This document shows positions 6,730 to 14,144 of a stretch of DNA of 20,561 bases, piece by piece; position 1 is the first letter of the stretch, and each line of letters starts with the position of its first letter. Source of the stretch: JBBPXY01 sp038200435 (GTDB lineage Bacteria; Actinomycetota; Thermoleophilia; Solirubrobacterales; Solirubrobacteraceae); contig JBBPXY010000014.1 in the NCBI GenBank assembly GCA_038200435.1, positions 1 to 20,561 of the forward strand, in the 5' to 3' direction. Made by a program: the position numbers and the translations under genes. The notes beneath the pieces are model-generated. The model searched no databases and was not told the DNA's origin. It saw nothing but the letters and a program-made list of their open reading frames with translations.

Positions 6730-7950
6730 ATGCCCGGCAAGATCAAGGTCTCCACCCCGGTCGTAGAGCTCGATGGCGACGAGATGACCCGCGTCATCTG
6801 GAAGTTCATCAAGGAGAAGCTGATCCTGCCCTACCTGGACGTCGAGCTCCTCTACTTCGACCTCGGCATCGAGAGCCGCGATGCCTCGGACGACCAGATC
6901 ACGGTCGATGCTGCCAACGCCATCAAGGAGCACGGGGTCGGCGTGAAATGCGCGACGATCACGCCCGACGAGGCGCGCATGCAGGAGTTCGGCCTGGGGA
7001 GGATGTACCGCTCGCCCAACGGCACCATCCGCAACATCCTCGGCGGGGTCATCTTCCGGGAGCCGATCGTCATGGCCAACGTGCCGCGACTCGTGCCCAA
7101 CTGGACCAAGCCGATCATCATCGGCCGCCACGCCTTCGGCGATCAGTACCGCGCTGAGGACATCCTCGTGCCGGGCAAGGGGAAGCTCACGCTCACCTTC
7201 ACGCCGGACGGTGGCGGGGAGAACATCGAGGTGAACGTCTTCGACTTCCCCGACAGCGGCGTGGCGATGGCGATGTACAACCTCGACGGCTCCATCCGCG
7301 ACTTCGCCCGGGCTTCGTTCCGTTACGGCCTCGACCGTGGCGTGCCGGTGTACATGTCCACCAAGAACACCATCCTGAAGGTGTACGACGGGCGCTTCAA
7401 GGACCTGTTCCAGGAGATCTTCGACGCCGAGTTCGCCCAAGCCTTCGAGAAGGCCGGCCTCACCTACGAGCACCGCCTAATCGATGACATGGTCGCCGCT
7501 TCGCTCAAGTGGGAGGGCGGCTACGTCTGGGCGTGCAAGAACTACGACGGCGACGTGCAGTCGGACACGGTGGCCCAGGGCTTCGGCTCACTAGGCCTCA
7601 TGACCAGCGTGCTCATGACGCCCGACGGCCAAACTGTCGAGGCCGAGGCGGCGCACGGCACCGTCACCCGCCACTTCCGCCAGCACCAGCAGGGCAAGCC
7701 GACCTCGACGAACCCCATCGCCTCCATCTTCGCCTGGACTCGCGGGCTGGCTTACCGCGGCCGCATGGACGAGACGCCCGCAGTCACCGAGTTCGCCGAG
7801 ACGCTCGAGCGCGTGTGCGTCGACACGGTGGAGGGCGGGAAGATGACCAAGGACCTCGCCCTCTTGATCTCCAAGGATCACGAGTACCTCACCACCGAGG
7901 AGTTCCTCGACGCGATCGACGAGAACCTTCAAAAGGAGATGAACGCCTGA
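6730..7950 (+). CDS. icd: NADP-dependent isocitrate dehydrogenase (eukaryote-like, dimeric type)
   Basis: Oxidatively decarboxylates isocitrate to 2-oxoglutarate, producing NADPH in the TCA cycle. 406 residues matches the roughly 410-residue dimeric IDH class also found in eukaryotes, not the monomeric 740-residue type. Seen: VVELDGDEMTRVIW (11-24); substrate loop SPNGTIRNILGG (95-106) with the isocitrate-binding Ser and Arg residues; IIGRHAFGDQYR (130-141) with Tyr140; STKNTILKVYDGRF (210-223) with Lys212; the family signature NYDGDVQSDTVAQGFGSLGL (271-290) with metal-binding Asp residues; and EAAHGTVTRHFR (306-317), whose Arg314/His315 indicate NADP specificity. The stop overlaps the mdh start by one base (TGATG), so icd and mdh are an operon feeding successive TCA steps. 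Confidence 0.97.
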   Translation: MPGKIKVSTPVVELDGDEMTRVIWKFIKEKLILPYLDVELLYFDLGIESRDASDDQITVDAANAIKEHGVGVKCATITPDEARMQEFGLGRMYRSPNGTIRNILGGVIFREPIVMANVPRLVPNWTKPIIIGRHAFGDQYRAEDILVPGKGKLTLTFTPDGGGENIEVNVFDFPDSGVAMAMYNLDGSIRDFARASFRYGLDRGVPVYMSTKNTILKVYDGRFKDLFQEIFDAEFAQAFEKAGLTYEHRLIDDMVAASLKWEGGYVWACKNYDGDVQSDTVAQGFGSLGLMTSVLMTPDGQTVEAEAAHGTVTRHFRQHQQGKPTSTNPIASIFAWTRGLAYRGRMDETPAVTEFAETLERVCVDTVEGGKMTKDLALLISKDHEYLTTEEFLDAIDENLQKEMNA

Positions 7951-8924
7951 TGGCGACACGAGTTGCAGTGACCGGCGCCGCCGGGCAGATTGGCTACGCC
8001 CTGATCTTCCGCATCGCTTCGGGCCAGATGCTCGGGCCCGACGAGGAGATCGAGCTGCGGTTGCTCGAGATACCCGACGCCGTGAAGGCCGCCGAAGGCA
8101 CGGCTCTCGAGCTCTTCGACTGCGCGTTTCCGCTGCTGAAGTCCGTCGACATCTACGACGACGCGAACCAAGCCTTCGACGGAGTAAGCGTCGCTCTCCT
8201 GGTGGGCGCCCGGCCGCGCTCGAAGGGCATGGAGCGCGCCGACCTGCTGGAGGCCAACGGCAAGATCTTCGGGCCGCAGGGCAAGGCGCTGAACGAGAAG
8301 GCGGCCGACGACCTGCGCGTCCTGGTGGTCGGAAACCCGGCCAACACGAACGCTCTCATCGCCGCGCGCAACGCACCCGACGTCCCGACCGATCGCTTTA
8401 CCGCGATGACGCGGCTCGACGAGAACCGGGCCGTGGCCCAGCTCGCACAGAAGCTCGAGGTCGGAGTGGGTGACATCAACGACCTGTGCGTCTGGGGCAA
8501 CCACTCGCCCACGATGTTCCCCGACCTGTTCAACGCGACGGTCAAGGGTGAGAAGGCTTCCGACAAGGTTGACGAGCAGTGGTACGCGGATGAGTTCATG
8601 CCGCGCGTCGGCAAGCGCGGAGCCGAGATCATCGAGGCGCGTGGCGCCTCGTCGGCGGCATCGGCGGCCAACGCGGCAGTCGACCACGTCCACGACTGGC
8701 TGCTGGGGTCAGACGGCCTGCGCTCGATGGCCGTGCTCTCCGACGGCAATCCCTACGGCGTGGAGGAAGGCATCATCTCTTCGTTCCCCTGCAAGTGCTC
8801 GGGCGGTTCGTACGAGATCGCCGAGGGGCTCGACGTGGGTGACTTCGCGCGGGAGCGCATCGACAAGACAGTCGGCGAGCTCAAGGAAGAGCGCGAAGCC
8901 GTTCAGAAGCTCGGGCTCGTCTAG
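7950..8924 (+). CDS. mdh: Malate dehydrogenase
   Basis: NAD-dependent oxidation of malate to oxaloacetate. 324 residues, typical of the actinobacterial/cytosolic-type MDH (about 327-330). Seen: Rossmann loop VTGAAGQIGYAL (7-18); VGARPRSKGMERADLL (85-100), the mobile loop with substrate Arg residues; VVGNPANTNA (126-135); TRLDENRA (154-161) with catalytic-pair Asp157 and substrate Arg160; and VWGNHSPTMFPD (181-192) with catalytic His185. The RPR loop supports malate rather than lactate specificity. ATG 7950 overlaps the icd TGA and is the only start giving a complete dinucleotide fold. A strong hairpin 15 bases after the stop ends the operon. Confidence 0.97.
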   Translation: MATRVAVTGAAGQIGYALIFRIASGQMLGPDEEIELRLLEIPDAVKAAEGTALELFDCAFPLLKSVDIYDDANQAFDGVSVALLVGARPRSKGMERADLLEANGKIFGPQGKALNEKAADDLRVLVVGNPANTNALIAARNAPDVPTDRFTAMTRLDENRAVAQLAQKLEVGVGDINDLCVWGNHSPTMFPDLFNATVKGEKASDKVDEQWYADEFMPRVGKRGAEIIEARGASSAASAANAAVDHVHDWLLGSDGLRSMAVLSDGNPYGVEEGIISSFPCKCSGGSYEIAEGLDVGDFARERIDKTVGELKEEREAVQKLGLV

Positions 8925-8939
8925 GCCCCCCAAAGACCT

Positions 8940-8972
8940 CCGCCCGGGGCCGCAAGCTGCGGCCCCGGGCGG
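8940..8972. terminator. 15-bp GC hairpin between convergent mdh and DNA-binding-protein genes
   Basis: Perfect 15-bp inverted repeat (8940-8954 with 8958-8972, three-base loop), about 95% G+C, located 15 bases past the mdh stop and 23 bases past the stop of the opposing gene. No T-tract follows, so it is either a U-less actinobacterial-type terminator or an mRNA 3'-end stabiliser for both genes. Confidence 0.8.
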
Positions 8973-8995
8973 GCTCTTCGGTGGTCACGCGGGCG

Positions 8996-9379
8996 CTAGC
9001 TTTTTGCCCCTGCGTGCCACCCCTTGCCCTCTTTGCGCACCTGGCCCTCCTTCTCGAGGCCCGGAAGGATGCGGTAGAGGTAGTTCGGCTTGATCGACAT
9101 GGCGTCGGCAAGTTCCGGGATGGTGATGCCCGGACGGGTCCGTACCAGCTCGAGGGTCTGCCGCGTGCGGGTGTTGCCGCCGCGCGGGCGTCCGCGCCGG
9201 CGGCTGGTGCCTCCGGCGCGCGTCCCGCTCGGGCGGCCTGGGCCCCGGCGGCCGTTGCCGCTCACTCCCGAGAGCGCTTGACGAGCCTTCTCCAAACGGG
9301 CGTGCTCCTCGACCAGTGGCTTGAGCTCACGCAGCCGCTCGTCGATCTCTTTTACCTTCGCGTCGAGAAAATCAGCCAT
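8996..9379 (-). CDS. Small DNA-binding protein: coiled coil, AT-hook-like linker, winged helix
   Basis: 127 residues, not assigned to a named protein. Residues 3-38 form a charged heptad-like helix (KEIDERLRELKPLVEEHARL), probably a dimerising coiled coil. Residues 43-68 are a Gly/Arg-rich linker with two GRP cores, GRRGPGRPSG and RRRGRPRGG, the second matching the AT-hook core RGRP. Residues 72-118 look like a winged helix-turn-helix (LELVRTRPGITIPELADAMS, then KPNYLYRILPGLEKEGQV). A chromosomal architectural or local transcription role is likely; this is inference. Start ATG 9377-9379 is supported by GGAGGT eight bases upstream. Paired CAGTGCAC sites in its upstream region suggest regulation, possibly by itself. 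Confidence 0.85.
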   Translation of the reverse strand: MADFLDAKVKEIDERLRELKPLVEEHARLEKARQALSGVSGNGRRGPGRPSGTRAGGTSRRRGRPRGGNTRTRQTLELVRTRPGITIPELADAMSIKPNYLYRILPGLEKEGQVRKEGKGWHAGAKS

Positions 9380-9429
9380 GCCGGCACCTCCGGTGCGTTC
9401 TCCTGATAGGTCATTTCATGCACTTTCTC

Positions 9430-9467
9430 CAGTGCACACTAGACCCAACGCGCCGTCATCAGTGCAC
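9430..9467 (-). promoter_or_regulatory. Upstream region of the winged-helix gene with paired CAGTGCAC sites
   Basis: CAGTGCAC occurs at 9430-9437 and 9460-9467, exactly 30 bases apart and so on the same helix face. Each contains the palindrome GTGCAC. On the minus strand TAGTGT (9441-9436) could be a -10 box, placing one copy over the -10/start region and the other near -35. This arrangement suggests operator sites, but nothing confirms it. Confidence 0.4.
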
Positions 9468-9534
9468 GTTCGGCGCCACTGGCACGTTCGCACTCACCCC
9501 ACAGGGTGAACTACCCGAAAGTGACTAATCGGGT

Positions 9535-9978
9535 TCAGCGTTCGAGCAGGGACTTCAGGCGCTTGAGCGACGACTTGGCCTCGCGCTCGGAGACACCACC
9601 GACCAGAACCCGGCTGGCCATCGCTCCCAAGGGGCCCATGGGCGCCTTGAACTCGTTGACGTAGTCGAAGCGCGTGCCGCCTTTGATGGGCGCAAGCGTG
9701 TCGCGTATGAGCGCCAGCGATCGTGCCGGGCCCTTGCCCTCCATGACCGCGAGGTGAGGAGCGTCGTGCTCGGTGACCGTCCAGTTGACTTTGAAATTCG
9801 CGCCGCGCAGACAGAGTGTCTGTTCCATCGTGGATCCTTCGACCAACGGGTCGTCAGATACATCACTCAGACGACGGTGGATGGTCACCCAGTCGTCGAG
9901 ACGTTTGGGATCCATGATCACGTTCCACACCTCTTGCGGAGAGGCGGCGATCTCGATCGATGTGCTGACTGTGCCCAC
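9535..9978 (-). CDS. SRPBCC-fold (START/polyketide cyclase-like) protein
   Basis: 147 residues from GTG 9978. Seen: the typical SRPBCC opening STSIEIAASPQEVWNVIMDP with LDDWVTIHRRL, a central beta-strand region (GSTMEQTLCLRGANFKVNW), GGTRFDYVNEF, and a long Arg/Lys-rich C-terminal helix SEREAKSSLKRLKSLLER. The fold binds hydrophobic ligands in a helix-grip cavity; ligand unknown. An open frame continues upstream to 10092, but that part overlaps the preceding gene and is Arg/Ser-rich noise, so GTG 9978, 13 bases after the preceding stop, is preferred. It is co-transcribed with the SDR-like gene, a pairing that suggests action on a common small molecule (inference). Confidence 0.8.
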   Translation of the reverse strand: MGTVSTSIEIAASPQEVWNVIMDPKRLDDWVTIHRRLSDVSDDPLVEGSTMEQTLCLRGANFKVNWTVTEHDAPHLAVMEGKGPARSLALIRDTLAPIKGGTRFDYVNEFKAPMGPLGAMASRVLVGGVSEREAKSSLKRLKSLLER

Positions 9979-9991
9979 GGCGCGGAGGACC

Positions 9992-10909
9992 CTATCGGGC
10001 GGCGAGTTCCTCGTGCGCCTCCCAGTCGCGCAGGGCACGCTCCACCGCCGACTGCAGCGAATGCGGTCGCACGCCGAAGTACTCGGCAGCACGCTCGTCG
10101 CGCGGAAGAAGGTCGTGCTCCAGCCCCTCCATCAGCGGGCCGATGAGCTCCGGCGACTCGCCGGCCACCAGGGCCGCGACCCGGCTGGCGAGCGGGGTCA
10201 CGGTCAGCCGGCCGAGAGACAGCGCGGGGCGCCCGACGAGCATCGCGTCACGGATGAGCTCGATCAGCTCTCCGTAGGAGACGACGTCGGGACCGGCGAT
10301 GTCGAAGGAACCTCCCGACCCGGCGGGCAGTTCGGCGGACCGCACCAGGTAGGCGAGCACGTCGCGTCCGTCGACGGGCCGGGTCCGGTTGTCGCGCCAT
10401 CCGGGCAGGGCGATCAACGGTAGGCGCTCGATCAGCCGCACGAGAAAGCGAAAGGAGCGCGAGCGTGCCCCGATCACGATCGACGCCCGCAGAGCGATGG
10501 ATCCTGGAACTGCCTCGAGCAGGGACTCCTCCACCGCGAGACGGCTTGCGAGGTGCGGCGACGCGGCCGCCCCGCCCGGCACAAGTCCTCCCAGGTACAC
10601 GATGCGTCCGACTCCGGCGGCGTGGGCCGCTTGCACGAAGTTCTCGGTGGCCCGCTGTTCCCGGTCGGCGAACGGGCCGTCCGCGGAAGCCTCCATAGCG
10701 TGAATCAGGTAGTAGGCGACGTCGACCCCGTCCATCGCTTCGTCGAGGCCCACACCCGTGACCGCATCGCCGCGCACAACGGGGATGCCGGACACCGTCA
10801 CTCGCGACGGGTCGCGGCCAAAGCCGCGCACGAGGTGCCCTTCGCGCTGAAGGCGGGGCGCGAGGGCCGCGCCGACGTAACCGCTGATGCCGGTGACTAG
10901 AGCTTGCAT
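9992..10909 (-). CDS. Atypical SDR / NmrA-like NAD(P)-binding protein
   Basis: 305 residues. The N-terminus MQALVTGISGYVGAAL carries the TGxxGxxG dinucleotide motif (6-13), followed by GRDPSRV and the characteristic DVAYYLIHAME (about 83-93). The classical SDR Tyr-x3-Lys is absent: the corresponding region reads SPHLASRLAVEE, as in atypical SDRs related to NmrA/NDUFA9 that bind but may not reduce. The C-terminal half has RPVDGRDVLAYLVR and FDIAGPDVVSYGELI, typical of this group's substrate lid. It may be a redox sensor or a reductase; the substrate is unknown. The start at 10909 is set by the dinucleotide fold. TAGCTT twelve bases upstream on the minus strand is a possible -10. It is the first gene of a pair with the SRPBCC gene. 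Confidence 0.85.
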   Translation of the reverse strand: MQALVTGISGYVGAALAPRLQREGHLVRGFGRDPSRVTVSGIPVVRGDAVTGVGLDEAMDGVDVAYYLIHAMEASADGPFADREQRATENFVQAAHAAGVGRIVYLGGLVPGGAAASPHLASRLAVEESLLEAVPGSIALRASIVIGARSRSFRFLVRLIERLPLIALPGWRDNRTRPVDGRDVLAYLVRSAELPAGSGGSFDIAGPDVVSYGELIELIRDAMLVGRPALSLGRLTVTPLASRVAALVAGESPELIGPLMEGLEHDLLPRDERAAEYFGVRPHSLQSAVERALRDWEAHEELAAR

Positions 10910-11018
10910 GAGTGTCCCGGAAAGCTACGGAAACTCCGGGGGCTTCCGATCAGAACGGCGAAGAAAGCGTCCTTTTGCAGCGATTACCTCGCTGTTCACA
11001 AACATCCTGCGTTTTGCG

Positions 11019-11089
11019 GAGTTCGCCCTTCGCGAAGGGGGGCGAGTTCGCTTTAGTGCCGGCTTCGGGTTGGGAAGGGCAAGCGAACT
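11019..11089. promoter_or_regulatory. Palindrome cluster upstream of the four-Cys small protein gene
   Basis: The 196-base divergent gap holds a perfect 14-bp palindrome CCCTTCGCGAAGGG (11026-11039), two direct GAGTTCGC copies (11019-11026, 11044-11051), and a 9-bp inverted pair AGTTCGCTT (11045-11053) / AAGCGAACT (11081-11089). It also contains TTCGC-N5-GCGAA (11022-11036), which recalls ClgR-type operators, though the inner bases fit poorly. Several sites for one dimeric regulator is the simplest reading. Confidence 0.45.
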
Positions 11090-11105
11090 ACGAGGGCGGG
11101 AACGA

Positions 11106-11327
11106 ATGGCGAAGGGCCGGGCCAAGGCGACATGCGAGGGCTGCTACTTCCGGCAGAACCTCCTCTGCGCACTTCAGGAGACGGAAGCATGCGCGACGTT
11201 CCGACCCGCCGATCCAGCCGGCCTCGCGCCGCCCCGCCAGATGCGTTTCGTCTACCGCCAAGAGCGCCGCACGCGGAGCGCGTGGGCGTTTCCGACGGCG
11301 GAGGAGCAGGTAGCGCTTAGGACGTGA
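11106..11327 (+). CDS. 73-residue four-Cys protein, unknown function
   Basis: Small basic protein with Cys10, Cys13, Cys21 and Cys29 in the pattern CxxC-x7-C-x7-C (ATCEGCYFRQNLLCALQETE), suited to one zinc ion or an Fe-S cluster, followed by FRPADPAGLAPPRQMRFVY and a basic tail. I do not recognise the family. The frame stays open upstream to 10887, but that segment is low-quality sequence carrying the palindromes, so ATG 11106 (MAKGRAKATCEGC), preceded by a purine-rich GAGGGCGGGAA, is preferred. It is divergent from the SDR-like gene and convergent with the antiporter gene. It could be a metal-binding DNA or RNA accessory protein, but no function is claimed. Confidence 0.65.
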   Translation: MAKGRAKATCEGCYFRQNLLCALQETEACATFRPADPAGLAPPRQMRFVYRQERRTRSAWAFPTAEEQVALRT

Positions 11328-11475
11328 GCTAGGCGCGCGCCCTTCTCCCGGTCTGCGACGGAGAGAGTGAGTCCGGTCCGGCTCGGTTGGCGCGTCGCCT
11401 AAAGCAGCTTTGTATGGCTCTGGCCCAGCAAACGCTGCGATCATGCGCGGCGGGGGTGCCGCACGGGGAGCGGCT

Positions 11476-12747
11476 TCACCCCTCGGCCCTGTCCACTGTC
11501 GATTGTCCACTGTCCACTCGACGTTCAGCCCGCCTCCCGATCCAATTCGCCCCCGGCGTATCGCTCAACCCGTGCACGATGATCGAGGTGAACACTGCGA
11601 GCGCGGCGAGGTTGAAGATCCGCGATCCGGCGGGAATGTCCTCGCTCAGCACGAGTAGCGAGAAGGTCACAGTCGCGACTCCCTTGGGCCCGAACCAGGC
11701 CATGAACCCCTTGGTCGCGTTGTCCACGCGTGTACCGGCGAGCGCGGCGAACACCGCCACGGGCCTCGCAACCAGCAGGGTGAAGGCGACCACGCCCACG
11801 GCCGCCCAGCCGTCACCGAAGAGCCCGTGCAGCGTGAGCAGCGATCCGAAGACGACGAACACCCCGAGCTTGACGATCTCCACGATGTCGTCGGCCCGCT
11901 CCTCGAAGTGGCCCCGGATGTCGGGCCGCATGATTCCCAGCACGATCGCGCACACGAACACCGCGATCAGGCCGTTGCCCTTAGGCGTCAGGACGGCTAT
12001 GCCGTAGGCAGCGAAGGCGGTGCCGAGCGCGAACAGCGACTTCTGATGCGCCGGAATATCCCGCCCCCGCGCCCGCTCGTGCGGGAGCAGACGGGCGGCG
12101 AGACCGCCGACGAGGACGCCGGTCAAGAGCCCGACCCCGACGTCCTGCAGAACGAAGCGCCACCAGACGAAGTGCCCTTCCGTCGATCCGAGCGCGGCGC
12201 TCAGCGCGAGCACGGCAGGCAGCGCGAGCCCGTCGTTCATCCCCGACTCGAGGTTCAACGAGTGGCGCACGATGCGCGGCACGCGCGGGTTGGTGATCAC
12301 GCTCGAGGAGAGGACGGGGTCGGTGGGAGCGAGCAGCGCGCCGAGCAGGAAGCTCTCGGTCCAGGAGAGGTCTACGAGCCAGCGTGCCACGAGCGCGACC
12401 AGCACGGCCGTCAGCGGCATCGCCAGCACCAGCTTGCGTACCGGCAGGTGCCAGTGGCCCTGGAGCATCTCCCCCTCGACCTCGAGTCCGTCGCGGAAGA
12501 GGATCACCACGAGGGCGACCAGGGCGAGCTGCTGCACGAACGACGAGCGCGGCGCGAAGGAGACCACCTCGAATCCCCCGTGGCCGAGCAGAAACCCGGC
12601 GACCACGAACAGAGCGGTGAGCGAGAGGAAGCTGCGCCGGGCCAGACCCGAGAGCAGCGCCCCGACGACGAGCAATGCACCGAAGGCGAGCGCCGCGACG
12701 GCGAAGCCGTGCGCCGGCACCGCGGCCATTGGAAAAGGCGTCCCCAT
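11476..12747 (-). CDS. CPA1-type cation/proton antiporter
   Basis: 423-residue polytopic membrane protein with about 12 hydrophobic segments, exchanging Na+ or K+ for protons. Seen: APTDPVLSSSV (140-150), the TDP core of the unwound helix; ESGMNDG (167-173), whose Asn171-Asp172 marks electroneutral CPA1 exchangers; ARPVAVF (327-333); and FGPKGVATVTFSL (352-364), a conserved CPA1 segment. Natural sequence appears to end near GRRAERR (about 410). The last 13 residues (VDSGQSTVDRAEG) are encoded mainly by a 7-bp TGTCCAC repeat and are probably an acquired tail. ATG 12747 or the internal ATG 12729 could be the start. It is divergent from the MBL-fold gene across a palindromic promoter region. Confidence 0.93.
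   Translation of the reverse strand: MGTPFPMAAVPAHGFAVAALAFGALLVVGALLSGLARRSFLSLTALFVVAGFLLGHGGFEVVSFAPRSSFVQQLALVALVVILFRDGLEVEGEMLQGHWHLPVRKLVLAMPLTAVLVALVARWLVDLSWTESFLLGALLAPTDPVLSSSVITNPRVPRIVRHSLNLESGMNDGLALPAVLALSAALGSTEGHFVWWRFVLQDVGVGLLTGVLVGGLAARLLPHERARGRDIPAHQKSLFALGTAFAAYGIAVLTPKGNGLIAVFVCAIVLGIMRPDIRGHFEERADDIVEIVKLGVFVVFGSLLTLHGLFGDGWAAVGVVAFTLLVARPVAVFAALAGTRVDNATKGFMAWFGPKGVATVTFSLLVLSEDIPAGSRIFNLAALAVFTSIIVHGLSDTPGANWIGRRAERRVDSGQSTVDRAEG
11490..11517. repeat. 7-bp tandem repeat TGTCCAC (4 units) inside the antiporter 3' end
   Basis: Units at 11490, 11497, 11504 and 11511; the second is TGTCGAT, the others perfect TGTCCAC. It lies at the end of the antiporter reading frame in a convergent junction and matches the array at 14923-14950. 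Confidence 0.85.
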
Positions 12748-12753
12748 GCGGGA

Positions 12754-12777
12754 TAGAGTGTCTCAAAGGACTTTGAG
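12754..12777 (+). promoter_or_regulatory. -10 box and 16-bp palindromic operator of the MBL-fold gene
   Basis: TAGAGT (12754-12759) is a -10-like box. A start about seven bases on would fall inside the perfect inverted repeat CTCAAAG-GA-CTTTGAG (12762-12777). GGAGG (12778-12782) follows, seven bases before the GTG start. A regulator bound there would block transcription; as RNA, the arms could fold next to the ribosome site. The divergent antiporter start is only seven bases from the -10 box. Confidence 0.5.
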
Positions 12778-12789
12778 GGAGGGTCGGGC

Positions 12790-13587
12790 GTGAGGATCAC
12801 CGTGCTGGGCAAGTCGCCGTCTTGGCAGGACGTCGACGGCGCGTGCAGCGGGTATCTGGTCGAGCACGAAGGCGTGCACGTCCTCCTCGACTGCGGCAAC
12901 GGGGTGTTCGGGAAGATGCGCCGCTTCGTCGATTACGTCGATGTCGACGCGGTCGTGATCTCGCACATGCACGCCGATCACTTCCTCGACCTGATCCCGT
13001 ACTCCTACGCGCTGACCTACGCGCCCCGTCAGCAGCCCGTGCCGGTCGATCGCTGGCCCGGCACCGACAACCCGGCGCGGCCGCGCCTCATCGCTCCGGC
13101 CGGCGCGCGGGAGACCCTGCGCCGCATTGCGGGTGCTTGGGGCCCCGAGGAGCTCGTGGAGAACGCCTTCGACCTCGCCGAGTACGAGCCCGACGCGCGC
13201 GTAGAGGTCGGCGGCCTCGAGGCGCGCTTCCAGGAGGTGCCGCACTTCACCCACACCCACGCGGTGGAGCTACGGGAGACCGATGGAGACGGCAAGCGGT
13301 TCACCTTCGGCGCCGACTGCCGCCCGAGCGATGACCTGATCGACTTCGCGCAGGGCACTGACCTCTTCATCATCGAGGCGACCCTCCCCCGGCCGGAGCG
13401 CGAGGGCATGAGGGGGCACCTCACCCCGGGGGAGGCAGGCGACCACGGGCGGCGGGCGGGCGCCCGGCAGTTGGTGCTCACGCACATCTCCGACGAGCTC
13501 GACGCCGGATGGGCGAAGGAGGAGGCCGAGCGCACCTTCGGCGGCCCCGTCGAGGTGGCGCGGGAGGGTGCCGTCTTCGAGCTCTGA
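12790..13587 (+). CDS. MBL-fold metal-dependent hydrolase (RNase Z/phosphodiesterase-like)
   Basis: 265-residue cytoplasmic metallo-beta-lactamase-fold protein. Seen: N-terminal MRITVLGKSPSWQ; LLDCGNGVFGKM (32-43); the metal motif SHMHADH (58-64) supplying His59, His61, Asp63 and His64; VPHFTHTHAVEL (150-161) for a further His; FGADCRPSDDLIDFA (173-187) with bridging Asp176; HLTPGEAG (210-217); and LTHI with His232. This order fits the RNase Z-like/cyclic-nucleotide phosphodiesterase subgroup, where HLTPGEAG is typical, but it is shorter than tRNA-processing RNase Z (about 300+) and lacks an obvious exosite arm, so the substrate stays open. GTG 12790 is set by the N-terminal strand and GGAGG seven bases upstream. 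The gene ends 71 bases before the next gene on the same strand. Confidence 0.88.
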   Translation: MRITVLGKSPSWQDVDGACSGYLVEHEGVHVLLDCGNGVFGKMRRFVDYVDVDAVVISHMHADHFLDLIPYSYALTYAPRQQPVPVDRWPGTDNPARPRLIAPAGARETLRRIAGAWGPEELVENAFDLAEYEPDARVEVGGLEARFQEVPHFTHTHAVELRETDGDGKRFTFGADCRPSDDLIDFAQGTDLFIIEATLPRPEREGMRGHLTPGEAGDHGRRAGARQLVLTHISDELDAGWAKEEAERTFGGPVEVAREGAVFEL

Positions 13588-13620
13588 GCCGTGGGGCAGG
13601 CTCCCTCGGCCCGGTGGAGG

Positions 13621-13626
13621 TATGCT
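13621..13626 (+). promoter_or_regulatory. Candidate -10 box of the Lys/Ala-rich membrane protein gene
   Basis: TATGCT, 32 bases before the ATG at 13659, would give a leader of about 26 bases containing the Shine-Dalgarno GAGGGAG. No clear -35 element was identified. Confidence 0.45.
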
Positions 13627-13658
13627 CCGCCGACAGCAAGCGGATTCGAGGGAGTGGA

Positions 13659-14117
13659 ATGGCGGCGAAGAAGAAGGCGGCCAAGGCGGCAGGAGCTACC
13701 GCCGCGGCAAAGGGCAAGCCGTACGTACAGCGCGTCGTTCAGGACGAGGAGCTGCGCGACAACGTGCAGGCCGCGTTCGCTTCGGCGCAGGACGCGTACA
13801 AGCGACTCTCCAACGGCAAGTCGCCTCAAAAGGCGCTGGTCGACGACAAGAAGCTGCAAAAGGACCTGAAGGAGGCAGCCACTGCGCTGCGCGACGCCGG
13901 TCAGGCGCTCAAGGAGGGTCCTCAGAAGAAGAAGAAGGGCGGGCTCGGGCGCAAGCTCCTCCTGCTCGTTGTCGGGGCGGGTGTGGCGATGGCCGCGAGC
14001 GAGGACCTGCGCAACAAGATCCTCGACGCGCTGTTCGGTAAGGAGGAGGAGTTCGAGTACTCCTCGACGACGACTCCGCCGACGCCCGCACCCAGCAGTA
14101 GCGGGTCAGCGGCCTAG
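13659..14117 (+). CDS. Lys/Ala-rich single-pass membrane protein, unknown function
   Basis: 152 residues in four parts. Residues 1-20 are a histone-tail-like KKKAAKAAG segment. Residues 22-88 are a charged helical region (DEELRDNVQAAFASAQDAYK, then LQKDLKEAATALRDAGQALK) likely to be amphipathic or coiled coil. A KKKK stretch leads into one hydrophobic segment at 98-114 (LGRKLLLLVVGAGVAMAAS). The C-terminus is Ser/Thr/Pro-rich and disordered (136-152). The positive-inside rule puts the N-terminus in the cytoplasm. The basic, flexible N-terminus could contact nucleic acid or acidic lipids; this is inference. ATG 13659 is preceded by GAGGGAG; the frame upstream to 13509 overlaps the MBL gene and is rejected. 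A hairpin 27 bases after the stop ends the gene. Confidence 0.8.
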   Translation: MAAKKKAAKAAGATAAAKGKPYVQRVVQDEELRDNVQAAFASAQDAYKRLSNGKSPQKALVDDKKLQKDLKEAATALRDAGQALKEGPQKKKKGGLGRKLLLLVVGAGVAMAASEDLRNKILDALFGKEEEFEYSSTTTPPTPAPSSSGSAA

Positions 14118-14144
14118 CTGATCAGCACGTCAGTTCGAGAGGTT

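Noticed and set aside
11328..11475. Possible structured RNA or riboswitch in the convergent gap
   Set aside because: I could not fit any known riboswitch or sRNA core on either strand, and both flanking genes end here, so no downstream gene would be controlled.
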